Shown here: positions 25,901 through 40,200 of the stretch, piece after piece
Numbering within the stretch: the stretch's first letter is position 1
Layout: each line of letters begins with the position of its first letter
The notes under the pieces: generated by a model
What the model was told of the DNA's origin: nothing
What the model saw: the letters and a program-made list of their open reading frames with translations, nothing else
Databases searched by the model: none
Position numbers and translations under genes: made by a program
Source: Setaria digitata
Lineage: Eukaryota > Nematoda > Chromadorea > Rhabditida > Setariidae
Direction of reading: 5' to 3'
DNA: 64,000 nt
Assembly: GCA_003640385.1 (NCBI GenBank)
Contig: RCAB01000015.1
Location: 352,365-416,364 of the forward strand

Positions 25901-28754
25901 TTATTATGTCTAATACAAAGCTGCTATGAAAAGGAAGAAATTAATGTTTACTCATTCATATCTTGTTCAGTAACAATACGCATCCCAGCCGCATTGTCAT
26001 TTTCCATCTGATAATTTAACATGCGTTTCATTAGTTCCAACAGTCGTTTCTTCCTTTGTTGCAAGTGACACCACTGAAAAAAAGAAAAAAAAAGGAAATC
26101 CCTTCGATTTTTTAAAGTATGAACATCCAAAACTAAAGGAAAATAAAATGAAGAACCTTTTCATCCCATTGGTATACTTTCCACAAGTCGTTGATTACTA
26201 AACATGATTCCACGTACTCTTTACGATAAAATGCTATGAATGGTACCTGCAAAGTATGATTTGAAACAAAACTCAGAGTTGCGTATTTCCATAGCTTACT
26301 AATGATGTCTTTTAAGAAAGCAATAACGTTATAAATATCACGGAAATAATGAAACTAATACTTTCTATTTACCTCGAACAACTGATTTCTTATGAATTTC
26401 AAGGCCTCTTTGATTTTATCTGGTGCCTCTGTAGCAATTTTAGCTCGTTCATCAATGCGGAGATCTGGGTTTGACAATACAGTAAGACAGCTTTCTTCCT
26501 ACAATAGCATACAGTTAGCATCCTTAATGAGGATAAGATCAAGTTCCTTACAAACCACCAAAGTTACTTCATTTGAAGTCCTGGACCACCATTTCGATGA
26601 TAGCATTATAAGCATTAAAACCGAAAGGAAAATATTATGAAGATATAAGGGCAATTATCTTAATCATTACATGAAAATTACTCTTTGAAAATGAATTAAC
26701 ACCTGTTCTGACAAGGTTGCATTATCAAACGCATATTGATAAATCCATTTGGCTTCGAATTCAAGTTCATGATCGTCTGCTTCACTTACTGGCACTCGGC
26801 GAAGCTGCATGAGAAATTTAAAAGTTGTAGTGTGTTTTTATGTTTTTAATTAAGAATTAAACGAAACACGAAAATAACTGAAGTAGTATTGTTCAATAAA
26901 TTACTTGGAAGCGCTCAGGACGATCATCCAGCTGTATACGTTTATCCATGGGAGCAAGTAATTTCTCTTCAAGTTCGGCAGGTTCAATTGTATCCATCAG
27001 AGTAGCCCTCTTTTCTTTCGGTTTTATTTTGCGAGACCGCGATACTTCACCTCCCTCTAATTCCTCTTGTTCTTCATCTTCCGGATATTCATCCTCATCT
27101 TCACCTGGCTGAAATTAATATGAATTCAAATGAATAAAGATATGCAGTCCAACAAAAACGGATAAGAAGAAAAATAACAAAGCCAACCTCTGCATCTTCA
27201 TCGTAAAACTCTGCAAAATTGAAGTCATCGACTCCGAATATCTCTCGCGCATCATCAATAGCTTGCTCTGGTACATCTGTGAAGCGATAACGACGCTGTC
27301 GATGCTGCGGCTGCTGACCATCGTCGGTAACAATGAAATCATCTTCTGAAACAGGAAAACATAATTGCACAGTTGAATTGCTATATACATGTTCGAGATT
27401 TTTAGCTTCCACTAAATGACTTAGACATTACCAGAATGCTCGCTTTCAGTGCCTGAGCCCTCTTCGCCATCATAGATACGGCGTTCCGATTCCCTGTAAT
27501 CGCTGCGTTGATCATCATCACCAGCCAAGTCATCCTTTAAAGACAAGAGGAACCTTTAAGTTTAAGAAAAAAAAACGATACACAACTTGCAAAATGAAAA
27601 TATTTAATCATTTTCTTCTAAATATTTCCACAGTTCTCTTAAATTTACCGGTTATCAATCTGTTCAACAATGCTATCTTTTTGTAATCTAACAAACACAT
27701 AAATAACAACAAACCTTATCATAAAGATTATTCTTGCCACGGTCTTGGTCATCTTCTTCATCACTTTCAATGACCACACGACCGCCAGCTGGACGCTGCT
27801 GTATATCCAAGTTATCATTCAGTAAATCCAAATCTTCATCATCCAATTCCAGATCATCATCTTTTTCGATATCGCTTCTATCATCGTCCTAAGAAATACG
27901 GTCATTAGAAATAAAAAATACGACTTAAAACAATGGTTTCTATTGTCCTTAAAACTGATCAAACACACTGAATTGCATGGTCGGCACCAGTAGAAGTAGA
28001 GACCCTATCATACCTTTATAAAACTAAACTAGTGTAAATGAAGACAAGAAAAACTGGAATGCTTTAGAAATGAACATACCTCGTTATCACCCTCATCTTC
28101 ATCAGCCTCGTCTTCATCGACTACAAAACCGGCCATTTCCTTCTGAATTTTAGCCTCATCATCCTCACCATCATCTTCTTCTTCATCGTCCTCGTCATCG
28201 CTACAATAATCAAAAATAAAATTCCCAAATTCAAACTGAGTGTACTAAAATAAATAAAGTTAAATCTATAAACAAGACCAAAAAGTTCAAATAAAATAGA
28301 TAAAATTCGTACGATTTAGAAGCCCAAAGAGAAATCTATTATCATAACCAGAAAGAATGACTATAGAGAAATTTCATCTAGTACATCTGTAAAATACTAG
28401 TAGATTCACTTTTCTAGCTGTCTTTTAACACTGACTGTACTTATCACTAGCAGTACTTATACTCATGACAAAACAATAAAAACTGAAGCACAGTACCTCA
28501 AATTATACACCCTCTAAGATCAACCATAATGATAGAAGTAGTAAGTGATACGCTGTTGCAACAACAATGTTCTAATAAATTAAAATACAAATGAAATTTA
28601 ACCTCCTAATTCGCTTCTTCTTCTTTGCCTTCTCCTTTTTCTGTTTTCGCTGTCGTTTTGCACGAGGCTCTAAATCGTCATCATCAATGGATGTATCAGT
28701 CGTTTCGCCGGAGTTTTCCGACTCTTCTGCCTGATTGTCCAAAAATTCCGACAT
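19936..28754 (-). CDS. emb-5: Transcription elongation factor SPT6 (EMB-5 ortholog)
   Basis: Thirty-one minus-strand exons join in phase to 1515 residues, close to Caenorhabditis EMB-5. SPT6 is a nuclear histone H3-H4 chaperone that travels with RNA polymerase II. Residues 1-300 are an acidic tail (runs of Asp/Glu, then [12 protein letters not shown]). A helical and HTH core follows ([31 protein letters not shown]). The RNase-H-like fold spans about 770-880 ([24 protein letters not shown]), and the helix-hairpin-helix region about 933-1032 ([28 protein letters not shown]). Next come [20 protein letters not shown], an S1 domain (about 1145-1262) and tandem SH2 domains (about 1305-1500; AIIRPSSKS in the first, [20 protein letters not shown] in the second). 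The last exon (19936-19979) adds 14 residues and is the least certain. The intron after exon 20 has a GC donor. No long Ser/Pro C-terminal tail is present. Confidence 0.97.
22805..22920 (-). other. GC-AG intron in SPT6
   Basis: Exon 20 ends at 22921 with ATG GGG CCA AAA followed by GCAAGT, the usual extended consensus for a GC donor. The acceptor is TTTAAG before GTATTTATG at 22804. This is the only junction that keeps the conserved MGPK-VFMN sequence of SPT6 in frame; no GT donor is available at the right place. Confidence 0.85.
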
Positions 28755-31700
28755 TCTTCAATTATGTTTTCCTCATCGATACTATAGATTCTATCTCCAG
28801 CTCTGAAAAAAGCAAACAACTCCTTCTATTTAAAAGGAAGAAAAAATTTAAAAAAAAAAGATCTCACACAACTGTAATCTGTAGTGCCCAAGGAAAATCA
28901 ATAACTAGCGATCGACGGCAGGCTATTTGCACGTGTGAAAACACCTACTTAAAGCACAAATGAAATTCTAATTAATTAGCAATCAAAATATTGAATGAAA
29001 TATACAGCTATTCCTGAACATCAAATAATCAACCGAACTATGCAACAGTTGAGTGAAGAATCAAAAGTATATTTGTGGTCTGTGGATGGAAGAACAAAAT
29101 GCCAGAATATGCAGAACAGAAACAATAATACTTCCGAATAACAACCTCACTATCCTAAAAACTCCCAAGAAATTGACGGACACACTCCAACGAAAGACAA
29201 ATCCGTGACCTCGCAGATCTCAAAACTTCGGTTTCTTACAAATACAGTAATTGCAACCAATTGTTGTTATGTTACTGAGATAGTTTTGGGTTCGAAATGC
29301 AAAATAGTGTGTCTCATGTGATGATGTTATGTATTATACGATAGTGATGTAATGCATACGTTGCTTTGTATATTCATCGTGATTAAAATTGTGCGATTTT
29401 GCAGAAAGAAGAAATAAGGCAGGATTTTCTCGTAAAACTTGATTTTCTTTTTGTCATGTGCTTTTTAAATTCAGAATGGATAACTTCTTTTTCTAAATTG
29501 TTTTGACAGAAATTTTGAAAAAGTTTTGCAAAAAGTTATTTGAGGTGCTGAATGATATGAAACTTTGCATTAACTTTAATTTCTAAGGAAAAAAACAAGT
29601 AGGCAAGATCATTTTATTTATGACTGGTTTTTTTTTTAAAGAAAAAATGAATTCAGGAAAAAAGTTGCCACTAATTTAGTTGAAATTACTATAAAGCAAT
29701 CTTGATTTGCAAATAAACCAAAAATTAACAAAGAATTTATCTAGCCATTGGAATTTTACTTACAGAGATAATGATGGTCACTTATAAAAAAAATAAACAA
29801 AATTTGCTACTCGAATTTTACTGTTAATTTTGAGTATATTCAAATACTAAAAGAAAGTTGTGGTAGCTGGTGTCAATTAGTCTAATTAGAAGTCATAGCG
29901 ATCGTAACGCCGAATATTCTTTAATTTTTAAAGATTGTGTGCATTGTGTTCAACGAATGTTAAATGTGTTCTTGTTTTTTCCTCGTCGAAGTAAATTTCG
30001 CGGATCATAAATCCTTTCTTTTATCGCTTTCAGCTCTTTTCACTTCCATTTTAAATTATTATTCTAACTTATTATTGTCTAAAGGTTCCACACTTTAAAT
30101 TTAAAAATTTTATAATTTTTAATGGAAGAAAGGAGAAAACAATAATTAATATTTTGATTTTGGCAAATATGTTGATAGTGATTCTCGTTATGAATGGTAG
30201 AGAGAAATTTTAAAAGCTATTTTATTTTTTAATTTAAAAATCACAATTTAAGCATTCCAGTTATCGAAAAATTAACATTGTATATGACAACATATTCACC
30301 TTCCTTTCCTTTTATATTATTTCATTGTTCTTCTTCTGACGTGATTTCGCTAATTTAATTCTTACACAGAAATGATTTAATTAATGATCTCACTTTTAAC
30401 ACTGATTTTATTCGGATTGAATTATTGCTGCTACTACTACATCTTATTATAAATTGCAGCACTAAATGATGATTGAAATTTCTTTCTGGTCATAATTGAT
30501 TTGAAATTTCATTTTTACAAAACACTATTGAAAGTGTAAAGTTGTCTTTAAATTAGACAGAATGATAATGTAGAAGAAAGACATTTGTAGTAAATAAAAA
30601 TATTTTTATGACTTACTTTTGATAAAATAAAAATATAAATATCATTTTATTCTTTAGTTAGACAAAAATTATAAGTTTTTAACTTAAAAAAAGTAAAAAA
30701 ATTTTTTTTAATTTTATATTATCGCAAGCAATTTCCAATTGATTTGAGGAGAAATTCAAGATATTCATCAAATAATGATTATTTTATAATCTGGTAATAG
30801 TGATTACGGCAGGATAATACTGTTCGAGACTGATGATCAGAACGATTGCCAAAACCTTGATTGATGTTTTTGTTTACTGCAAATGCTCTCGCCACATTAT
30901 CAACCTGGCTATTTGAAATTATTTGTAAAATGATGTAAAAGTGGACACGATAAATTTACACTTTCAGTGTTTCGCATAATTAAAATTTCAAATCAGTTAT
31001 GATTAAATAGAAATTTCCAATTACCATCAAATACAGAAACTTATAAAAGATTGAACAGTTTAAGTTTTTAATCCAATAAATTCTAGAGGATTTGGAATGG
31101 AAGATTAAATTTAAAACAGTTCGTCATTTTTAATTTTATCAGTATCTGATCTTTAAACCAACATTCCATCAGCACTTACATTTGCACCTTTTATCACTCA
31201 TCCGTTATCATTATTATTATCACTGATGTCAATGTTCACTGTTACTATCAAAATCATTATTGCTGTTGGGATTACAGTCAGAGCCTGGATCTTGCATCGA
31301 AATTTCCGCAGTCAGCTGCTGACAAGTCCAATAAATTGACAACACTGATGATAAAAAGTACGAATTTATTTTTCTTTCTCATTGATATGTGTAATTAATA
31401 TGAAACAATAAAAACAATAATATTTAAAAGAGCAGAAAACATAAAAATGATAGAAATAGCAATAATAATCATCTATTTTCTTGTTCTCTCTGCTCAGTCT
31501 GGCTCAATTTTTTTCCTTTTTTTTTTTTTCAGGCTAAAGCCTTTTTGAAATACGAGAAAAAAGGGAAATAAAATTTACCAATAAAAATTGAGAAGAGTGG
31601 TGTATCGGAAAAACATAGTTAAGAAAATTTTACAGAAATGGAAAAAGTCAATCTACATGTAAGTGATAGACAAAAAAAACATTATCATTATCATTATTGT

Positions 31701-32076
31701 TATCAGCAGTACCATTGCATTATTTATTATTATTATCATTATCATTATCATTGTTATTATTATTTGTTATTATTACTTTACCAATAGCAATACCTAAAAT
31801 TATGCTGTAATCAGTGAATCTTCTCGTTTTTTTAATAAAAATTAATTTCACTGTTTTAATAACATTTTGAGAAACAGGAAAAACAGGAAGGTGTGACGAT
31901 GAGGATGAAAAAAAAAAAAATTGAAAAAAAAATCGAGATTAAGAGCTGCCTGATAAAAAAAAAGTTAAACAGGATGTTTCAATGTAGCATATCGACATAA
32001 TAACATTACTGATAATGCTAAAATTAATTTGCTTCATCGGGAGTGATATTTGCCCCCGAAGGTATCATCATTATCA

Positions 32077-32295
32077 TTATTGGACAGCTGCGAAAGAGAA
32101 ATGAATGAATTTTTGAACATCGAAAGGTGCACATTGACTGATATTATCATCGAGAGTAGAAGATGAGGAAAGTTTGCAAAGAGCTTTTCTGATGAATTTT
32201 GTCAGCTGGCAGTCAGACAAATTATCATTTCTCGAAAACATTCCAAACTTCATCCTCTTCTTCTCATTCTCCATCCCTTTCTTCATCTTCCACAT
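32077..32295 (-). other. Possible small coding exon, unidentified
   Basis: A 72-codon minus-strand open frame in the divergent spacer. Its second half (SDCQLTKFIRKALCKLSSSS, then TLDDNISQCAPFDVQKFIH) is compositionally more balanced, and its DNA less AT-rich, than surrounding sequence. The first half is Lys/Met/Glu-rich low complexity. There is no recognised domain, no signal peptide and no clear splice partner. It could be an exon of an unrecognised gene or simply chance. Confidence 0.2.
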
Positions 32296-33165
32296 TCATT
32301 CCTCAGTTTGTTCTTAAGTACTGAAATGTGCTATGCTTAGAAAGTTTGTATATGTCTGTTGTGTGGTTACAACACTATGAATTTAGACATTATTTTTAAG
32401 TGAGTCTAAGTATCAAATTTAGAAACATTTAGGTATTTGTTTGTTGTTTAGTTTTGTTAAAAGTAAATTTTGTTTTTTTTTCCGTTATGCATTTTACCCT
32501 TTTGCATATGTGTCGAAATAATAAATATTTGGGTATTTGATTATTTTTATTTTTTGTTAACCTCTATATAAATAATGAAATCGTAAACATTTTGATAAAT
32601 GTTTGTTGCTTCGCTGACATAAAGAAAAAAAATTTTTTTTTTCACTTTTTTCATTTTCGGCGAGAAAAAAAAAAAAACGTTTGGCTATTTTATTCCATGA
32701 TTCGATAAATTATATAAAAGTAAAAAAAAAAAGATACATTGAAGAAATGATTCGCTGGATATGTATATTATTGTTGGCTTCTGGAGACCAGTTTTTGATT
32801 CTGAATCCATTTCCCTCACTCTGATATTCTGAATCTATTCCCTTCATGCCGACATTCTGAATTCATTTCTCTCATCCTCACTTTTTTTTTTTCTTTTTTT
32901 AAGAATTTTGTAATGACTTGAAATTAGATTGATAAAATTGGATTCAGAAAGGCATGCAGGTTAAGGTAACGAATGAAAAATACAAAAGCGAAGCAAGTAT
33001 TATTAGATTTTGTCACAGCTGTTTTAGAATATTCTAGTGATAAATACGCATTTTCAATAGCATTTCGAAATGACAATTTGTTAAAGATCAGTCATAATTG
33101 CTGCCTCTTTCAATTTTGCTACTTTAGCATTCATTAATTAGTGCATAATGTTAAAAATATTTTAC

Positions 33166-33180
33166 TGAAATTCATTGCAG
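33166..33180 (+). other. Candidate 5' splice-leader or cis acceptor of the receptor kinase gene
   Basis: GAAATTCATTGCAG ends about 140 bases before the initiating ATG at 33321. It is the nearest upstream sequence resembling a nematode acceptor and would define a short 5' UTR. Whether it takes a spliced leader or an upstream exon cannot be told from the sequence. Confidence 0.3.
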
Positions 33181-33320
33181 CAAAAAATAAATAATTCAGA
33201 ACAAGAAGGTGTTCAGTCATTAATCATTTTATACTGTGAAATAACGGTATTTCTGCCAGATGAGTGGGAAATTTCTCAGCAATCGATGGAAATGTTCCGA
33301 AACAATTTAAAATTATCACT

Positions 33321-36300
33321 ATGCTATTACTATTATCAGCAATCGATTTCCTATTGTTCTCGATATATCCTGTAACAAGTAATCGAGATGGCAATGGATG
33401 CAATGATCGCTGTGATCATTATGCTGATAATGATGCATATGAAAGTTGTATGATGAAATGTTCATCGGAAGGATTCACAACGAATACATTTGCTGCCAGA
33501 AGTATTACTTATTATAATTATTTTTTTATTTCTAATTATATATTTGTTTAACTTGCATAGTTTTTTCACATATTTGATTTAATTTATTACAAATTGTGCA
33601 GTTTTCATCATTATAATAAAATATTTTGTTGTGACTAAATTGTATCAAATCGATTAAATTATCTGTAATGAATAACAAAATAAGTTTTTGAGCCGAAATG
33701 GAGGAAAAAAAGGAAGAAAAGAAAGAAAAATTTAAGTACATATTAGTGTTGCTATTAATTAACAATTCAGTTTTCGATTCTTTTCTTGATTAGTTTTTAA
33801 TTAAAAATAAAAAAGTTAAATTTAATTAAGGAAGAGCTAGGAACAAGACAATCAATAAATAATTTCGAATTAATTTTCAGGATATCCATCGCCGCCATTT
33901 AACATAAGTGTTGATACAGCAGCAATCATTGGAGACGTGAAATTCCTAGAATCAACTATTAGCTGGGATTTCGAGCCCGGTCTCTAATTTTTTTATCTGA
34001 GCCTTGAATTTAAATTTAACAAATTCACATTTTCAATTTTATTTCTCTTGTAAATTTCTTATTTGCACTCAGCTGGTTGAACAAATAATTCATTCTGTTT
34101 GCCTCCTCTTATTTCATTGATGAATGAGAAAAGAAATTTTGCTTTTCATTTCTCTGAAAAATAGTGCAAAATTTAATCTTAACAACTTTTTTACTCAAGT
34201 CTTTTCATAAATTAAATTAAACTTTTTTCGGTATTGTGGTATATGTTGAAGAATTAAGTCATTTTAATTGAAAATAATTGTTACTGAATCTACTAAAAGG
34301 AAAAAAAAAGTTATTTTTCTTCATACTTTCCTAGAAATGAAATTCAAAAAAAGTTTTTCTTAAGTACTGTATAAACCGTATAATTGAAAGCTGCTGGTCA
34401 CTGTAACTGCAAATGGTTTCCATAAGTGATAATGAAACGAAAAATTATTATTTTTAAATCGGAAATTCAAAAATTTGCCATAAGCAGCTCATTTTTTCCG
34501 TTCTGTCCTAAACTTTTGCATAAAAATAATTTCCTAAGAAAAAAAAAATATCTGTTAGAGGTTAACAAATTATATTTACTGTAATTTTTACTGATCACCC
34601 TGAGGCAGGGAAACCAGTACATTGCATTTTATTTTAACATCTGGAAAGTTCACATTGATCTTAATCATAATAGGGATAATAATAACAATATTAATAATAT
34701 AGATGTACAAGTCTTAATGGGACCCACATCGTATCACAGTGCAATAATTTAACATCTGGAAAGCGAAAACTACTAAATAAATCTCATAAAAATATATGTA
34801 TTACTATTTTTTTTATTAAAATTTGCATTTGAACATGATGGTAAATGGTTTTTTTTTTCTTGAACTTTAACGAAATACCAATGTTATTGAAATAATGACA
34901 GAAAAAAAAAATGAGAGGATGGCAAATTTTTTTGAAGAGGAATGCAAAGAAACTGCGGAAAAAAATTGCTCAAATTTAACTTAAAATTATTTTAAAAAAT
35001 TTGCGTTAATTATAAAGAAAGGAAACTCACAAAATGAATTTGTAACAAATTAATTAATGAATTAAAAAAGATTATTTCACAGCAAATTAATTACTGTATA
35101 ATTAATTTCCAGATGGTGAACGTGTTGGATTTTATTTGCGGGTGACAGCTGTTGAGGAATGGTGTGAACATGATTTTCCCGGTTATTATACATATGATAT
35201 TGGACCAGTAAGTAATTGGAGAAATTAGTTAGAAATTAGAAATTAAAGTGAAAATCAGAAGACTAATGGAAATAAAATGAAATAGCACATGAACTTTAAG
35301 AAAGAATGAAATGGAAGCAGAAATTTTAGTGGTATTTCTCAAAAATAGCTTCCGGTTTTTTTCTTGCTTCCGTTTTATAGTTTACTTTCCGTTTTTTTAG
35401 CTTCCGCTTTTATGGCTTCGTTTTTCTCTTTTTTCTTGCTTCTGATTGTTTTCTATATAATGGGTAAGGAAAGTAATTTCAAGTTTGTCAAAAGCTTTGT
35501 GAAGCAAAAAGAAAAGGAACAATTTGATAAATTTCAGGTTTATTTCCCAAAAGTCAGTCAATAATTTGAACATAAAGTTCGTTTATAAACAAAATTTTAA
35601 ATCGAGGAGAAAAGTTGTCAAAAATCCAGAAAAACGTACAGTCTTGTTTAGAAATTTTTAAAATAAACAAATTTATCTTTCAGACGTTCTGTTAGTTTTA
35701 ATAATAATTAAATATCATACTATAATGTTTAAAAAGATTTAAAAAATGGACTTTTGCAGAAAATTTTTGGGAAATGATAGTAAATAAAACTTGTACTTTG
35801 GAATTGTCTTGAAGTTTTCACTGAAAATCCTTCTTCCAGTCTTTTTTGCTTGAATTTGGAAAAATAAATGTTCTTAAAAACAAAAATTTGAGATCACAAA
35901 AATTGAATACATTGCCTAAGTTCAGTTTTAACGCTCATAAGCAAGCACTTGGAGAAACAGCAAAAATTCTGTTGACAATCAAACATATTCCATTTTTTTA
36001 GATAAATTAATTAGTTAAATTAATTAATTTAACCCAAATGATCATTCGTATAAGTAAAACCTACATTCTTATTTTCATAGGAATTTATTTTACTTTTTTC
36101 TGTTTTTCTTTTTTTTTCAGTTTTTAATAGAAACTATGTTATATAATAAACGTTTTTCTCAGCCAAAAAAAAAAAATTAAAAATTCATTTTAGCTTCATT
36201 TTAACCAACATAAATAAAGTTCTGAAAACTTTTGCACAATACTATAAATGAATTTATATAATAAACTCTTTTCTCAGTTGAAAAAATTACAAATTCATAT

Positions 36301-37201
36301 CAGTTTTGTTTTAATCAAAATAAATGAAATTACTTTTTCGATGATAATTAAAATGGAACTTTGCTAATTCAATTATATCTTAATTAAAAATACTTGTAAT
36401 TTTTGAATTAAAATTACAGTTGGAACGATCGCACATTATTCCTGCGATGACAACTGATTCTCAACCGTTAGAAATTCAACACGATTGTACATATCTTGTG
36501 CACATGCATTCAAAACCGTATCCCTACGGTGATCCAAACTTTGCGATTTATATAAAGTATACGGTACCCACATGTGTTGATGGGTACTGTAGCTGTGCTA
36601 GTATGTCCATTCATTTTTGATAATCAGTGAATAATTGCTGATAAATCATAATTTGCACTTTTATTTGTGAAAAATTTCAACTTCTTTTGTCTTTTCATTT
36701 TTTATCTTCTCAATTCTATTTTACCGTATTTCAATATTCAATAAAAATGGATCTGTTCAAGCAAGGAAACAAAAACTATTTTGATTATAAAATAAATTTG
36801 TTTGAGGAAAAAAAAATGAAAGGAAAGATAGTTGTAAATTTCAGATCAAAATATCGTACCAATAGCCAAAAATGTATCAGTTAGAACTTATCAGAAAGGT
36901 AGCGCGATAAAAGCTACTGTTAGTTGGATATATCCTGCTATCAGTGGTCATACCCATCAGTTTCGATTTGATCTCAGCGAAAGGTAATTGAAACTGTTTT
37001 CCACTTCCTTTCTCTTATCAATGAACAGCTTGGATATTTAGTATATTATGGATAAATGAACAACTTTTAGGTTTCATCATAATCATATCAATTTTGGCAA
37101 TCCAGATGCATTCAAATATCGCATCGCTGATATGCCTTCACATGTTGTTTATGCCGATGAGGTACATTGCCAGTAATAATAGCAATTATAATAATAATAC
37201 A

Positions 37202-37260
<59 letters not shown>

Positions 37261-40200
37261 TTTAAAAGTGGTAGTTAGTTACTCGAATTTACAAAAATTT
37301 AGTCACCAACTAATGAAATATTTGCAGAAATGTTTTCTGTCCTTATTAACTTCTTTTTGTTAATTCATTTATTTAATTATCAATTCTTATCACTTAAAGT
37401 TACAATAATTTATTTGTAGAATGTAACGTCATTTTCAACTGTCCTACCAATTGATTTGGCACCAAATGAGGAGTATAGGTTGACAGTATTTGCAATGAAT
37501 GATCAATTGTGTCACAGTGATGATGTTACCGTATCATTTTTCACTGGTCTAATTCTAACTGAAGATGAATATACGATACCAGTTGGTGAGCGCTTTCGTT
37601 TAAAAATTCAAAATTTTTTTTTTTAAATCAAATTAACTGCTTAATAATTTAATAATATATCGCTTATTTTGCAATAATTTTCTAGTTTGGCTTCTCATTG
37701 TTGTCAATATTTGATTTTATAGTTAAAATATTTTACAATTTATGACTAATTGAGCTTTTTACTGTTTTTAATATTTAAAAACTGCACTTTTGCTATACAT
37801 ATATATATATATATATATTGTATATATAATATGTATATATATATATATATTTATATGTATATATATATATATATATACATATTCAATTTATTTTTAATAT
37901 ATATTAATCAATAATTGATTACTTAATATATATACTTAATTTTTTTACAAATTATATTTGATTTGACTTTCATTATTTTCAACAGCTGCCTATTTTTCTA
38001 CTGTTAAAATTATTGTCACAAGTTATATTTGATTTGGCTCGCCATTATTTTTAATAGTTGGATATTATATTTTTGCAATTCGTGTATTTATATGTTCAAA
38101 TTAGTTTTTCATTATTTTAAATATTCATTCCTTTAGCGCAAGACTTTTCTTTGATTCAATTAAATGAAGCAATAATAAAATGTTAAATTTTACTATTAGG
38201 TGTTGAAAATCATACTGATGATTTTTATCAAAAAGAATTGTACAATGTAACGGATGGAAGAGAATCCGATACGAGGTTGCCGACCCGGGAATTACCAGAG
38301 AAAACTCTTTATTCACCGATAATTATTTTGGCGACATCGTTTGCACTGATCACAGCAATTTCAATGGCATGCTGTATGGCATATTGTTTGGTGCGTAAAT
38401 TTTATAAAAATGGTAAATCACACATCGAGAAATCATCCGTTATTCCATGGGCTATGGCACATTCCAGGTGAATTTCGAATTTTTCTTTGAATTTTATTCA
38501 ATTCTCTTTTCTCTCGTTACTGAAAAGTGCAAACTTGCAAATCTTAATAGTAACAGGTATTGCAAATTTGATCAGTTGATACAAATTTTTCATTTTGTTG
38601 CTTTTTTGGCAAATGAACGTATATAAATTGAAAATGTATATAAATAACATATATAAATTCATATATAACATATATAAATTGAAATATGTTCCATTATAAA
38701 AATAAAACTTCGAAATTTAGCTTAAATTCATGGCGAAATTTCGGAATTCTAGAATTTCAAAGCTTCTTTTGAATAAAATGAAAAAACAGGAAAAATAACA
38801 ACAACAAAAGAAGTTATTTCAGTCATTCGATGCTTGAGACAAATATTCTTTATCGACAAACTAATAATTTGGCGTCACAAATCGATTATGAAATACCTTT
38901 CAATCAAATTCAAGTTGGCGGTATCATTGGACAAGGTCTTTATCATTAAATTAATCGAGTGATTAAAAATCTTTCCGCTATACCAAATTCCCTTCTCCAA
39001 GAAAAATTTTTTGATAACGAACAGAGAAAAATAAAACAATGAAATGAAAGTTGGATAATAAATGGTGAAGCTGGTGAACAAGTGAAAATTATTTGTTTGT
39101 AATAAATTCAGTGAGAAATAATGAAAACACACGAGGTTAAATTAGAGAATTAATTAGTTAAGGCATAGTTAGTAGGAAAAAATCCTTGATTTAATTAGTT
39201 TTTCAAAAATGATGTGATATAATTGATTGTTTCATTACATAATTGTTTAATGAAATAAATTTTTGGTGGATAATGAGCAAGACCAATGATTGAATTAAAT
39301 GATTAATTTGAAGGGAAAGACAGCAGGGTGAAATTAATTGTTCATTTTCAGGGGCATTTGGTACCGTTTGTATGGGCACTGCTTACGGTGTTGAAGGATA
39401 TATTGGTCCAACAACAGTAGCCGTTAAGCAATTAAAAGCTAATGCTGATGAAAATGAAAGGCGTGAATTTCTAGCTGAAATGGATGTTATGAAACAGGTT
39501 TTAAATACCAATTACTTCAATACTTCGGTTCAAGTTAAATAAGAAAAGTTGAAAAGTTTAACAAAAAACTGAAAATTAGAATTTTATTAATGAAGAAGGG
39601 ATTTTGAAATTTTTTAATAATTAATTTAGAAAGTGTTACAATCATTTAACAAAATATTTAAAAAAAAAAATCCATTGACATTTAGTTATTAGTTTTTTTT
39701 TTTTTTTTTCATTTTTGACTAATTAAAATGATATCATGCTTCCCGTCTTTTTTACAGAGAAATTATAAAATATAATGAGAAAGATGAATTAAGCATGTTA
39801 ACTTTTGTTTATATTTACGTAACTAATGCATAAAGATTTGTTGTTTTTGTTCAGTTTGATTTAACAAATATTTGTTTATCGATCTGAATGAAAAGGTGAA
39901 TTCAGAAATGTGAAAACCTATGTAATTAGATATTTTATTTTTGTTCATTTAAAATTTTCCAATCAAATGATTTTATAACAGTTCGTTTCAAATTTATAAC
40001 TGGATATTTTATTTTAATTGATTTTCGATTTATAACTGACCATTTTAGTTGTTTTTAAATTTTTCAACTGAATGTTCTACCCTAGCTTTTTTTAAAACAA
40101 TTCATTTTTTCCCTATTTATGAGAAAAAACGGGTTTGCAATTTCAGGTTGGAAGGCATCCAAATATTGTAGCAATGTATGGTTGCTGTACGGAGCCGAAT

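Larger units (their letters stand above)
28755..33180. other. Divergent intergenic region between SPT6 and the receptor kinase
   Basis: A 4.4 kb spacer separating genes that run in opposite directions, so it should carry both promoters. It is AT-rich with ATT/ATC trinucleotide-like runs (31200-31260 and 31680-31780) and poly-A/T tracts. The stretch 28870-29240 next to the SPT6 start has a higher GC content than the rest and may be the SPT6 core promoter or 5' UTR; I see no defined motif. One open frame at 32077-32295 is listed separately. Confidence 0.45.

Noticed and set aside
37094..37363. A plus-strand frame with a poly-Asn run
   Set aside because: It overlaps a receptor kinase exon in the wrong frame and runs through the intronic AAT microsatellite.
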